DNA from: Pegea sp. RAD2-039
Taxonomy: Eukaryota > Chordata > Thaliacea > Salpida > Salpidae
DNA: 64,000 bases
Assembly (NCBI GenBank): GCA_034620365.1
Contig: JAQGEQ010000054.1
Location: 1-64,000 of the forward strand
Direction of reading: 5' to 3'
Below are positions 30,040 to 41,640 of this stretch, in pieces. Position numbers and translations under genes: made by a program. Below the pieces are notes generated by a model that ran no database searches, was not told the DNA's origin, and saw only the letters and a list, made by a program, of their open reading frames with translations. Within the stretch, counting starts at the first letter, position 1. The number at the start of each line of letters is the position of its first letter.

Positions 30040-31423
30040 GATTTGCTAAGTATTAATCCATTTCTATTTCCAATATCTCAACAATATTGAAGCAACTGAG
30101 CTTTAAATGTTAGTTTCATTCTCAAAGTAGTAGACCTTAGAAATTTTGTTTTAATGCCTTTTTTAAAATCCGAATAAAAATATTTCATGGTTGTTGTTTG
30201 TTTTGATGCTTGTTCTGATGCTTGCTAGTGGCATAAAAATTGGCAAGATTAATGTTTGAATGAAGACTAATATTTATAAAAGTTATTATGATTCATGTAA
30301 ATGTAATTTCATTTTTTTTTTATTTTGTTGTAAACAATTTCGTGATTGTCGGAGAATTTGATAGCTGCTATTAATGTTATGAACGAAAAACTAATAAAAC
30401 GACTTAAACTTTGAAGTCTGACTTCAGTTTTCTGTATTTAAATTTTGAACAGTTTTGACTAATTAACCAAAGAGTTTGTAGTTCAATTGTATAATGCTGA
30501 ATAATAAACGATATCTAACTGATTTATAAACATAAATAAATATAGTTTATTTAAAATTCTCAAACTCAAAGGATCTATTAAAACCATTTTATAAAAAGAA
30601 TATTGACTACTATCGTTAAAAACTAAATTTATATTTTGGTCTCTAACCTATGTTTACCGGTTTAAAAACTTGGGTACTAACCCCTAAAAAAACTACTTTC
30701 GATTTTATGCATGGCTGAACATAAACATTAAGATATTTGGTGTATTTAAATCGATAGTCACATTACATGTTGTGTTACTAGTTATTCAATTACTTGCTGT
30801 ACTCCTAATAAATCTCTGTCTTACCTTAATTTTAAAAATGACTGCACTCTATTTAATTATTTTTTGTGACTTGCTTTCAAAAATCAATATTTTGAGTTTT
30901 TTTGTTTAGTGAGTATTTTAAGAAATTTAATTATTAATAGCTTTTTTCTAAATATTTTAGGAATTATTAACTAATGTTTTATTTTTTTAAACTTGTGAAG
31001 TGAATCTGTAATTGTTTATTAGTAAGATGAATGCAGTGACAACGTATTTAACATGTTAGATGAAAAATTTAGAATGGTAAACATTATTTTATGTAAGCAA
31101 ATAATGTTTTTACTTCAATTATTAATAGTTTTTCTGATCTAAACTCAACAAACTTTCCTAATCGTTTTTTACTGAGTAATATATTACTTATAAATTGAAT
31201 TATAAAGTAAATAAAGCTACTAATAAACTACTTTTTTTATACTCTTAACTTTGTTTTTTTATAGTTAAATCTTTTGTGTTTTGTTTACTTTGGTTTTTTT
31301 ACTATCATTGAAATTAAAACTTTAAGGTTTTAAAAATCATTTCAAAATAAATTCACTTTTCATTTAATAATATTTTCTTCTAGTTTTATGCACTGTGTTA
31401 TAAGATTTTGTATTTTGTAAAAT
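30040..31423. other. AT-rich spacer, no gene seen
   Basis: It holds the 3' UTR of the REXO-like gene and the 5' region of the chondroitin synthase. No other feature was recognised. Confidence 0.6.
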
Positions 31424-34400
31424 ATGTTGTTAAACTATCTCAAAAAAAGGAAAATAGTTTTCTGTATATGTAGCACATTTATTGGTTACTTTCTTGGTCT
31501 GAATCTAGTGGAGCCTTGTCAGAAAAGTTTGTTTTTAAGAGTTCAGCCTGACCAAGAGTTTTCTATCACAAAAGGTGTAGCAAATATTTCATTATCAAAT
31601 CATTTCAAACAAGGCAATGCTTTTAATATTTATATTGGTAAGAAGTTTCTTGTATTGTTTTATACTTTTACAAATAATCAAGTTCTTATATTGTTTGTTT
31701 TGTGTTTTTATTATTAAGCAATAAAATGAAAATATCTAACCAATTAAATAACTTATTCAGTACTAAGTTTATTTTTATTTAAGTAAATAATTAAGCATTT
31801 CAAATTTTGAAATATTTGTTTTATTGATTTTTAAAATGCCCAATTTGAATATTGAATTTAAGTTGGTTAAAAATATATTTTTAAAAGTTATAAAACCTTA
31901 ATTAATTTTTCTAACAAAATATCAAATCATGAACTTTCTACAGGTATGATGTCTGCAAAAAAATATCTCGAAAGTCGTGTGCAAGAGGCTTTAAACTGTT
32001 GGCTTTCAAAAGGAGAATGGAAAGTTGAAGTGTTTGCCAACCCGGGTGATATTAGACTAGTAACTCCACTAGGATTAGACTTTAATATTGTGAAGTTCGT
32101 TTGAATTTTGAAGCAATCTGAAAATAATATTTAAAGTTCTGTTTAAATATGATTTAAGTAATTTTGCTGACCAGTTTCTTCACTTATATTCACAATTTAT
32201 ATTTACAAACTATTTATACATCTACAGTGTTCCTATTCCTTCTATACTAGTCATACTAAATTGTGATACTTAAAATTGTTTCATTATCTTTTTATTTAGT
32301 ATCCATGCTGTCGACGACAAAGCCTACCCGCCTCAGCAAAAATCTTTCTCTTTATTAAGACACATGTATGACCATCATAGAGATGATTATGATTGGTTTA
32401 TTCGTATTGATGATGATCTGTATGTGAAGTCGGATCGTCTGCACCAGCTTTTAAGTCGCATTAATAGCAGTCATCCTATCTATTTTGGATCTCCAGGTTT
32501 TGGTATTGACGCTAATGATGCAATTGAAGAAGGTTTGTCTACTCGTGTAAGGAGAAAATCTCTTTAAGATAAAAGTTGATTGTGTGAAAGTCGAGATTTT
32601 GTCGCCAGTTTCTAACAATTGTTTGTCGAAGAAATATTTGATTTTAACCAAAAATATTTTTAGTTTCTCGCAATTTTATGTGGCTTTATTTAAATCTGTT
32701 TTTCACTCAACTCAATTCTTTGAATATTTCCCCCAAAAAAAAGTTTTGTTGAATTTCAAGACATTTTCCACCAAAAAAATGTCCAATTAACGAATACTTC
32801 AATTTAGGTATGTATTTCTTGATGGGTGGACCTGGTATTATTATAAGTCGGGGTCTTTTGATCAAATTAAGACAACATTTAAGCTACTGTATCAACCACC
32901 TCTATTCACCACATGAAGACGTTGAGCTTGGTAGATGTGTTTTTAAATACATCAAAGATGCGATGATACCTGTAGCTTGGGAGGTTGTCGAGTTATTCAT
33001 GCAACAATATGATAAAGTAAGCTATCAATTTCATTCAATCTTCGCAAGTTTTTCAATTCCTTTTATATTAAGTTACCAAACAAATCAAATTTTACCAGAT
33101 TTCAACAAACCAATTATTTAAAAGTTTACTTCGTTTAGAATTCAGGCGACACAATCAACATCATTTTAGAGACGATGACAGAGACACAAAAGAACAAAGG
33201 AGTGACGTACCACTCTTTAAAAGATACAAATTTGATGAAAGGTTTACATAGACAACTACTGGAAAGTCAGTTGAAGAAATTGCTCGATAAAACATCTAAA
33301 TTAAGACAAGAGGTTGCCTCAATGAAAACAATACTATCTCTTGATAAGGTGACATTTCTTTTAAATTGTTTTTATAATCTGTAGTAGAAAGAACAGAAGC
33401 AGTTAGAGATGTTTAAGATCACTTTCAAATAAACGATAATTACAACACCCAAACCTGTTTTCAATCACTCACTTGGCATGCTTTCCGTACGTCAACACAT
33501 ATTTAACAACATCCAAACCCACTTAACAAAGTCAATTCAAATTAATGCTGGCTTCGTTTCAACTAACAGACCTCATCACTAAAACCACAAACTCGGATCA
33601 ACTCTACCCTACTTATATCAAACCATATGAGGAAACCAAACGACAAAACCTGGCCCCGTAACACTCCATGGACACCTTTGACTGTCCAACAAAATCAAAT
33701 AGAGTCCTTTCTACCATGGATACATTGGGACAAGTATTATCGCCACCAACTTCAACGAGAGATCCCATCACGAGGCCATAGCTTACATGAAAGGTTTGCT
33801 TTGAATAATTTATTGGAAAAGATTGATGAGGAGTTTGTGAAAGAGGTATGCTCCACAACATCCGTTGCTGAATATCGATTTGAAAGATCATATTCTCAAT
33901 TAAATCCTACTAGGGGTCTGCTTTCCGTCTCACACTACATCAACAAAGTTAGTGAAACGTCATCAAGTCGATTAAATCTTCTATGACGTCATCAACAGGA
34001 TGGACGCCCTTGTGTGGTCCGCGTTTCTCAACCATTCGCTGTTGAGTTACTTCGCGAAAACGCGATCGGCTTTTCTGCTTCTCAAGCGCGCGATTTGATG
34101 ACGTATCCACTCTTACATCACTACAACTACGTCATCAACCAATCACCTCAAAATCAACCAATCCACTCCATCGATCAAATCGTCTTTATCGTTCCACTGT
34201 CGGGTCGATATCAGGTAGATGTGACGTTATCGTCGCTACTAGCAACCAAATAATCGATATTCGTCGTCAGGCGCTCGAACGGTTCCTTGAAGGTTACAAA
34301 AAAAGCTTTTTAGAACCTGGACCAAACCCTGACCCATTATCGACCAATGTAAAGTTGGTTGTGGTCCTGTTTGGACAGACAAGTAGAAACGAGGACAGTC

Positions 34401-35085
34401 TGAGTATCGAGCGGGCCAACCTCCAACTGTTGAAGGTTTATCAGAAGGAGTTTGGACGCGAGAAAATCGACTTCTACAACATCAATTATGGCGTGAAGAG
34501 CTTTTCACGCGGTGCTGGTAGGTACTCGTCAAACCCTTCGCTTTCTAAACATCACGCCACTTTTCAGGGCTTCAATTTGGCGCGTTAACAGCGGGTGAAC
34601 ATGACATCATCTTCTTCATCGATGTTGATATGCTTGTGACGTCATCACTCGCGTCACAATGTCGCCGTAACGCGATTAGAGGCTCGCGGTCCTGGTTCCC
34701 GGTCCCCTACAGTCAGTACGACCCACAACGACGCTGTGTGACGTCACCAGCGCCCGATGAGTTCATGATCGACGAAGAAGTCGGTTTCTGGAGGTTTTTC
34801 GGACTTGGAATTACTTGCATGTACAAATCAGACTTTGCAAACGCGGGAGGTTTCGATCTTTCGATCGAAGGATGGGGTGAAGAGGATGTTCGATTGTTTA
34901 TCAGCATCCTTCGTTCGGGACTCGACACGTTCCGCTGCAATGAACACGATCTTATTCACATTCATCATCAGAAGTTTTGTTCTTCGTCACTAGAGGGCGA
35001 ACAAGCGCGTGCTTGTAAAGGCACTAAAGTGAGCCACTACGCGAGTCAACGCTGCCTTGCCGCCCTCTACGATCGCCCTCGATGA
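31424..35085 (+). CDS. CHSY1: Chondroitin sulfate synthase (CHSY1-type, 9 exons)
   Basis: A Golgi type II membrane glycosyltransferase that polymerises chondroitin by alternately adding GlcA and GalNAc. Exons: 31424-31637, 31944-32094, 32300-32532, 32808-33016, 33139-33348, 33570-33947, 33999-34214, 34271-34517 and 34568-35085, giving 791 aa (human CHSY1 is 802). A short cytosolic tail and a membrane anchor (residues about 10-27) are followed by two catalytic halves. The N-terminal one has the metal-binding D159-D-D161 in RIDDDLYV, then MGGPGIIIS and HEDVELGRC. The C-terminal one has VPLSGRYQ, D638-V-D640, SQYDP, GFWRFFGLGITCMYK and GGFDLSIEGWGEEDV. Both metal motifs are kept, which favours an active synthase over CHPF. 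Intron 5 (33349-33569) is the least certain junction. The last four exons are clearly richer in GC. Confidence 0.93.
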
Positions 35086-35771
35086 TGACATCATCGACGC
35101 TTTTTCGCTTTATTTATTCTTCTGTCCCTTTGTACTTTTTTTATACAGCTGAATGGTCGTCATGACAACGCCACTGTTTCCATTTCCGAACCCCAAATTT
35201 ATAAGCGACCATTTTTGGATGCCTTGCCCAACAATGGTCGTCATGATGACAAAATCTTGCCTCAACCATTTTTTATGTTCTTAAAGATACCGAAACTGGT
35301 TGTCCTGACAACCGAGCGTACATCGCGACTACTTCTCATCAGCTTTTGGATCTGCATGGCAACAGAATCTTAAAGTTCCTCGATACGTAACTCAAATATT
35401 CCGTACTACGACCACGTGACTTCAACACTAACCAACTGACTTCATGTCAGCCCCCTTCGTCTTTGCAAGTTGAATGCAGCGAATAAACTTATTTGCGTTT
35501 GATTGAAGATTCGAAGATGTAAGTTCGAAAATGGTTTCTTAAAGTCGATTTTCGAAGGCTCTTGACTAAAGCGATATTTCGATTAGTTTACATCTGATGA
35601 TGATGATTTAGTTTTGAGGACTTTCTAACAAACCAGTGTCTTCAAACACTTCGGCGACTACCAGCTCCACTTCATCTAACAATTTGTAACATTCAGAGTC
35701 AATTTAGCTTTTTGTGTTTGAGATGTTTGCCATCAGGTCCTAATTCCACTGATTTAAAAAATAAAAAAGTA
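35086..35771. other. 3' UTR and spacer after the chondroitin synthase
   Basis: It is moderately GC-rich at first. The 12-mer TGGTCGTCATGA occurs twice (about 35154 and 35236). An AATAAA occurs at about 35482. No coding signal was seen. Confidence 0.5.
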
Positions 35772-35950
35772 GTTGGTTGTCCCAGGGTGTCGGTCCACAT
35801 CATCTTTTGTCCTGGTACTCAAGAAAACGACATTGATTGGTGATGGTTGTCCCAGGGCGTCGGTCCACATCATCTCTTGTCTTCCCTCTCTTTGTCAACA
35901 ATGAGCGACCCGAAAGTGGTTGACTTCAGGGACTGTCACGAGCCTTCTTT
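35772..35950 (-). mobile_element. Dispersed element copy A, two 70-bp units plus flank
   Basis: In reverse complement it begins AAGGCTCGTGACAGTCCCTG and continues with AAGTCAACCAC and CATTGTTGACAAAGAGAG. It is then followed by two units of the 70-bp repeat (GATGTGGACCGAC, CCTGGGACAACC, ATCACCAATCA). The same flank precedes the 36-unit array at 48248. It is a mobile or dispersed non-coding family, not recognised by name. Confidence 0.85.
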
Positions 35951-38837
35951 AGACATTTACTGATCCCTTCTTAGTCCAACTAGCTGCTTGTAGCTTAGAA
36001 ATGTAGATTTAGTTGGCAGATAGAATTAGAAAAACATAAAAGTCGTAGACAGTTGATATTTTCAAACAAATTTTCATTCAACTGTTTATTACCAGCTCAA
36101 CGCTCGTCATGCTTTACTACATTTATCCTTGTTACAATTTTCAAATTGTAAATAATTTTATCACCAGATTCATCTGAGTTCTTCACAAATGGTGTAGCCA
36201 CTCATAAACACACCAGCTACCCGACTAGTAGTGAATTAAGTAGCTAGTCTCAGATTGTTAACCTGTAATTGGTTGACTTCAGGCACTTTCTAGTTTTGAA
36301 TGTAAAAAAATGAATTAAACTTCCATCAAATCACTTTTTAAATCGAATGAAGAATTTTAATGTTTGTTTCAACATAAAAAATGTTTTAATAAAATTTTTA
36401 GACAATTATCTAAATCAATAGCTTTATAAGAAATATTTTTTTAATGAATTAAATTCAAATCTTCTTAAAATTCAGTTTTTAACAATTTCGAATTTGCTTT
36501 TAGAGAAAGTCATTTTTAGGAGTTTTATAAAACCAAATTAAAACTTGAATTTTTTCAACAATAATTTCTTCAATTGAAATCAATTTAAATGTATTTATTT
36601 TAGCTTTCCTAAAATTTGGAAATGTAGATTTTGAATAGATTAATTGAGATTCATTTATTTGACAATAAAGTATTTTTAAAGTGATTTCTTCTAGGTGTAA
36701 TTAAAGAAAGATTTCATTTCACGCTTTCTCCACTCTTAACATCTGCTTTTCGGTGACACTACCCAGTGACCTGGGACAGTGACATTGAGGATTTGTGTCT
36801 GAGTTTAATACAGCTTCTCCCGCATTAACCACAAAGCAGTTGTCACTATTAATTAAGTTAATAATTATTATAGTTAATAAGTTATTAATTAATATACTTT
36901 CCGCGTTAGCGACGTAATATAGCGCGATATGCCGTATATTTGACGACGAGGTGGAACCCACGCTCTCTCTGCGATTAACAGCCAATCGACTATTTGTCCA
37001 TCTTGTCGCCAATTATCACTTATAATAACAAACTATTTCCTTCTATAACTTATTGCAAGCTTATTAAGTATCTTGTTTATTTGGAAAAATAAAATTCAAC
37101 TTTGCTTTTAATATTATCTGTTTTTTTTCAATGATAATAAAAGTAATGAATTGTATTAGAATTTATTAAATTTTTGTTTGATTTAAAAATTTTCAATTTT
37201 ACTCAATATATCAAATTGTATTCTTACTATTAATTGTTAAGTTACTTTTAAAAGATGTAAAAATAAAACTAATTATGAAAGTAATAAACGAATGAGACAA
37301 AAACTTTTGTAAGTTTTCGTTAGAATATAAAATCAAACCATCGTTGTTCAATACTGAAAACCAAATTAACAATTTTGTAGAAAAAATATATTTTAGTAAA
37401 TGTCATCTCATGAATTGTCGCCACCTGATAAAACAGATTCGATTAAAAAATATATACTTAGTATATCGACTCTTTTTTGATACTACTTACAAAAAACGAT
37501 TATATATATACGATTATGTTTATAGATTTTATATGAGTACATTGTTTAAACTAATAATGAAAATTTTGTTACAATCCAACATATGACATAAAATACTTTC
37601 TTTTCTCTAAACATATTTCAACACTATCTAAACAAGCTTTTAGCTTAAATTTTTCAAATTTCTTTTTCAAGTAATTCCGATATATTGCAATTCAATGATT
37701 CAAAACTGATCATTGAAAAAGTTTTCAAGTACTGTTAATTTACTCTTGTAAACAAAGTTTCTTAGTTAAATAATTGAAAAGTTTTGTTATTCAGAATTGT
37801 TATAGCGATAGTTTATAACCTTATAACTTTCTAAGCTCTTTTCAAATCACCAAATTGATTCTTGGGTCCAGTTTGTCAGTCAGTTAAGAATGACAAATGC
37901 TAAAAAATATAAAGTTAAGGTATTCTTTACAAATGCCTATTTGGGCAAAATATCAATATCTTTTTCAAAAGCATATTTGTATGGGTATTTATCAGTAGCG
38001 TGTATAAAATGGCTTGTAGTCAAAGTTTTTTAACCTTATTTTATTTTACTCTATTTTCTTAAACATTTTTTCAAATAAAAAGACTTGAATAAATTGTCTA
38101 CATGCTTATACAAAAATGTTGGTTTGAATATAAGACATTATGGCTTAAAGGTATTTCAGTTTTACATAAATAAATTTTCAAGTTTCGCAGGTTTGAGTAT
38201 TCATTATTTATATTAAGACAAACGTTAAATTATTTCTTTAATATTTTATTTTAAGTTTCTTATATATTTAACAAAATATTTTTTATTTATTTGTTAGTTA
38301 ATCAAATAATTTTATTTAAATTTTATCGATAATATATTGAACATTTCTTTAGAGTTGTGTGATTGTATTTTTAATTTGCTTAAAACTAATTAAAGCAATT
38401 TATTAATTTATTTTTTTAATTCTTATCTTTTTACTTTTAGTTTTATTAAAAAAACTGATTTTAATTTACTTGTATGAAAATATCAATATTCAATTAAAAA
38501 TAAAGATAGAAATATCAATATTCAGATTGATTTAACAATTTTGTTTAACTGTTTTTGATTTAAATGAAAACTAAAATATTCTATTAAAATTTTTTGTACA
38601 ATTAAATTTCATATTTTCAAATATTGAACAAAATTTTTTTATAATTTCTTTAATAATGATGAAATTATTTAAATAAGATTAATTTATAGATAATAATTTT
38701 TTAATGACAAGTTTGTTCTTTTTACTTTTCAGTAAATATTTTTGGCAACTCATTTTTCTATGCAACAAATAAATTTATTTTTTCATAAAATTATTTTCTT
38801 TAAATTAAAAAACTGAATTTAAATATAAAAAGTTGAA
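35951..38837. other. AT-rich spacer with an element fragment and a GC-richer island
   Basis: A short fragment of the dispersed element lies at 36255-36293 (minus). Region 36719-37020 is a GC-richer island with a 97-codon minus-strand frame containing CCTGGGACAGTGAC. It matches no family I know. The rest is very AT-rich and contains the dymeclin promoter region. Confidence 0.5.
36255..36293 (-). mobile_element. Dispersed element fragment (copy D)
   Basis: The reverse complement reads AGTGCCTGAAGTCAACCAAT then ACAGGTTAACAAT. This matches the flank (not the 70-bp unit) of copies A and C with several changes. Confidence 0.55.
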
Positions 38838-40933
38838 ATGGGAATAAATTGCAGCAGAATAACCAATGTTGGTGAAAATGCTTACTCAAAAAGACTATGT
38901 AGCAAAGATAACATCTCTGTTCATGACCCTCTTTGGAACCAGCTTTTCTCTTTCACCTTCTCTCTTCCAACAAGTCGAGAAGAATCAATTGAGTTAGAAC
39001 AGATCACAGAACCTCTCTGCAAAATGCTATTTGAGAATAATCAACGTACAGCTGCTTTCTCAACTCTCATTGGTTTATTTCTGTCACGTGCTTCTGAATT
39101 AAACCAATCAGTGGACTGCGAAGACAAAATCTTTATATGGCAAACATGCAACTCTCTTTTCATAATTCGACATTTATGCAAATTTGCTGCTGAGAATATG
39201 TCTGAAGAAAAGCTGATGGAACAGTTTGAAGCTCGCTCCCTAGAACAGCGAAAAGCGGATCTCGAAACAAACATTGTGACGTCACTAGAAGAGGAAGAGA
39301 AGTCTGTGAATCTGAGTCGCTTCTTAAGAGCTTTAATGTGTCTTCTGAGCGATCTGCAGATAAACGAGTTTACATATTCTCTTCACTTGGAGGCGTTAAA
39401 GACATTTTTAACTCTTCTTTCACCTCAGCTCTTTCTTCTACATCCATCACACGTAGCTTCTGTGTCTCAAATCATATGCAGGGATGTAGATAAAGATCAG
39501 ATCAATATCTTCATGAAGACTCTTCTACAGAATGTTGTGGATCGTAAACCAGTGCCGAAACGCGTTGATGACGTTGAACAGACGGAAAGCATCGTGATTG
39601 GAATCGCGTCTGTCGTCGTCAACAGTTTTAAAAACGTCATCACATTCGGAGGCTCAAAAGAGGAAAATATTGAAGATGAAGATGCAGAAGAAACAATCGC
39701 GCGTCAAAGCTCCTTGCTTATCCTGGCTCTTGCGATGCAGAAATCAGAAGATCAAGATCATTTGAATCCATTCCAACAAAGTCTCAGCACTTTTCGGCAT
39801 ATACAAGGTCCTCAAAGGATGAAAGATCACAAAATCTCGCCTCCATCTTTCCACATCAATCTCTCACGTCTCTACACTACAGTTTGTCATCAACTCACAT
39901 CTGAACTAACCACTCTTCTTCTCTACAACCTTCTACATCAGAACAGTGACGTCAGAGCTTTTATTTTATCGAAGACAGACGTCGAGACGCTAGTAGTTCC
40001 GATCCTCAAAGTCTTATATTCTGCTCCTCACCACAACTCCCACCATATTTATATGTCTTTGATCATCCTTTTGATCTTAACTGAAGATAATCACTTTAAC
40101 AAATCCGTCTATGAAGTCCCCATGCACACGGTGCCCTGGTACACAGATCGAGCGCTTCATGATGTCAGTCTAGGTGACGTCATCATCTTAGTGTTGATCA
40201 GAACAATTCAGTTTAACATCAGTCAAATGAGAGATCAATATCTTCACACAAACTGTCTGGCAGCTCTTGCTAATATGTCTTCGCATTTCAAGAAACTTCA
40301 TCACTATTCATCTCAGCGAATCTTCGGGATGTTGTCGATGTTGGTGACAAAGATGCAAAAGTTAAGGATCAAGATCAAAGAGTCAAAGGTGATGATGGGT
40401 TGATGACGTCATTGTTGTTGATGTGTTGCTTACAGATTTCCGGCAATCGACAAAATGAAGATGAGGTTCATATTGATGTAGAGACACACTCTTCACTTGA
40501 TGTTAATGTGGTTGAAGAAATCACCCGGATGTTGTTGGAGATCATCAACGCTTGCTTGACCGGAAATGCTCTTCGGAATAATGCAAATTTGATTTATGCT
40601 CTTCTGCAAAGTCGGTCGACTTTCGAGAAACTTAAATCATTTGATAACTTTCAAGATGTCCTCCAAAACATCGAAACACTTCTCGCGTTCTTCGACGCGC
40701 GATTAGATGATAACAATCACGTGATGTCATCAGAGGAAGTCCACGACTTCATCAAACAGACAGTCGTTCAGCTACCAACCCATCGGTTACAGAAACACCC
40801 AGAATTAAAGTTCCGATATGTAGAAGAAGATCAACCTGAAGAGTTCTTTGTTCCTTATGTCTGGTCCTTGATCTTCAACAAGAGCGGGATCTTTTGGAAT
40901 CCTGGATGTGTCCAGCTCTTTTCACTTGATTAA
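38838..40933 (+). CDS. DYM: Dymeclin (2 exons)
   Basis: A Golgi-associated peripheral protein needed for Golgi organisation and secretion, mutated in Dyggve-Melchior-Clausen dysplasia in humans. Exons: 38838-40388 and 40436-40933, giving 682 aa (human 669). The N-terminal MG-NCSR fits N-myristoylation. Family blocks are clear: HDPLWNQL, IFIWQTCNSLFII, LLLYNLLHQNSDVR, NSHHIYMSLIILLILTEDN, TIQFNISQMRDQYLHTN, CLAALANMSSHFKKLH, MLLEIINACLTGNAL and PELKFRYVEEDQPEEFF near the C-terminus. The single intron is only 47 nt; the vertebrate gene has many. Four TGACGTCA palindromes lie within it (three in exon 1, one in the intron). Exon codon use is less AT-rich than the flanks. Confidence 0.97.
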
Positions 40934-41640
40934 AATCCTCATCACTTACATCTAAACTTCTGTAGTTAATTTTTATTTATTCAACTTCTATATATGTTTC
41001 TGTAACTAATATATTCAAGTAATCTCCTTTTTATATCAACCTTTTGTCAAATATTTCTCTTTTTATTAAACTAATCTCTTCAAAAAGGTTTTGTTTCAAC
41101 TTAAAGATGATATTAGATGAACCTTTTAGCTTACATCAACCAAATCTGTTGGCAAAAAATCCTTTACTTTCTTCAATATACAAAAATAAAATCTTTTTGT
41201 AACTTATTTGCTTAATGATATTTAGAAATTGTTTTTTTGTCTCAATTTTTTGGATATCTTTTTTATTTTGCGATCTTATAAATTTATTTAGCTGAAATTG
41301 TTGAAGTTTCTTTCGGCATTTAATCATCAAAATTCTCGAAGTATTCAACAAGTAATAATTTAAACATTTAAAAAAACTAATCTATCTTTAAAAACTATCT
41401 TTATATCAAAATGTTAGTTTTCTGTTTCAATTAATCATAAAAATTCAAAACTGACATTAATTTATTGCAAAATAAAAAACCTATATTTTACAATTTTATT
41501 TAAATGCATTTCACGAACAAAAAAGTACAAAATTACAGCTGTAATAATTGCTATTAATTAGCTGTAATAATTTTGTATAACTGTTATTTTTACACTTTTT
41601 TACAAACAAATAGATATTAAAGTATGTATATAAAAAACGA
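40934..41640. other. Convergent spacer between dymeclin and the thioester gene
   Basis: It holds the 3' UTRs of both genes. The frame at 41136-41351 (-) is Lys/Ile-rich and unsupported. Confidence 0.6.

Noticed and set aside
33349-33569. Extra micro-exon coding KEQKQLEMFK after exon 5 of the chondroitin synthase
   Set aside because: It has no in-phase donor and meets a stop. Direct joining of 33348 to 33570 keeps frame and family similarity.
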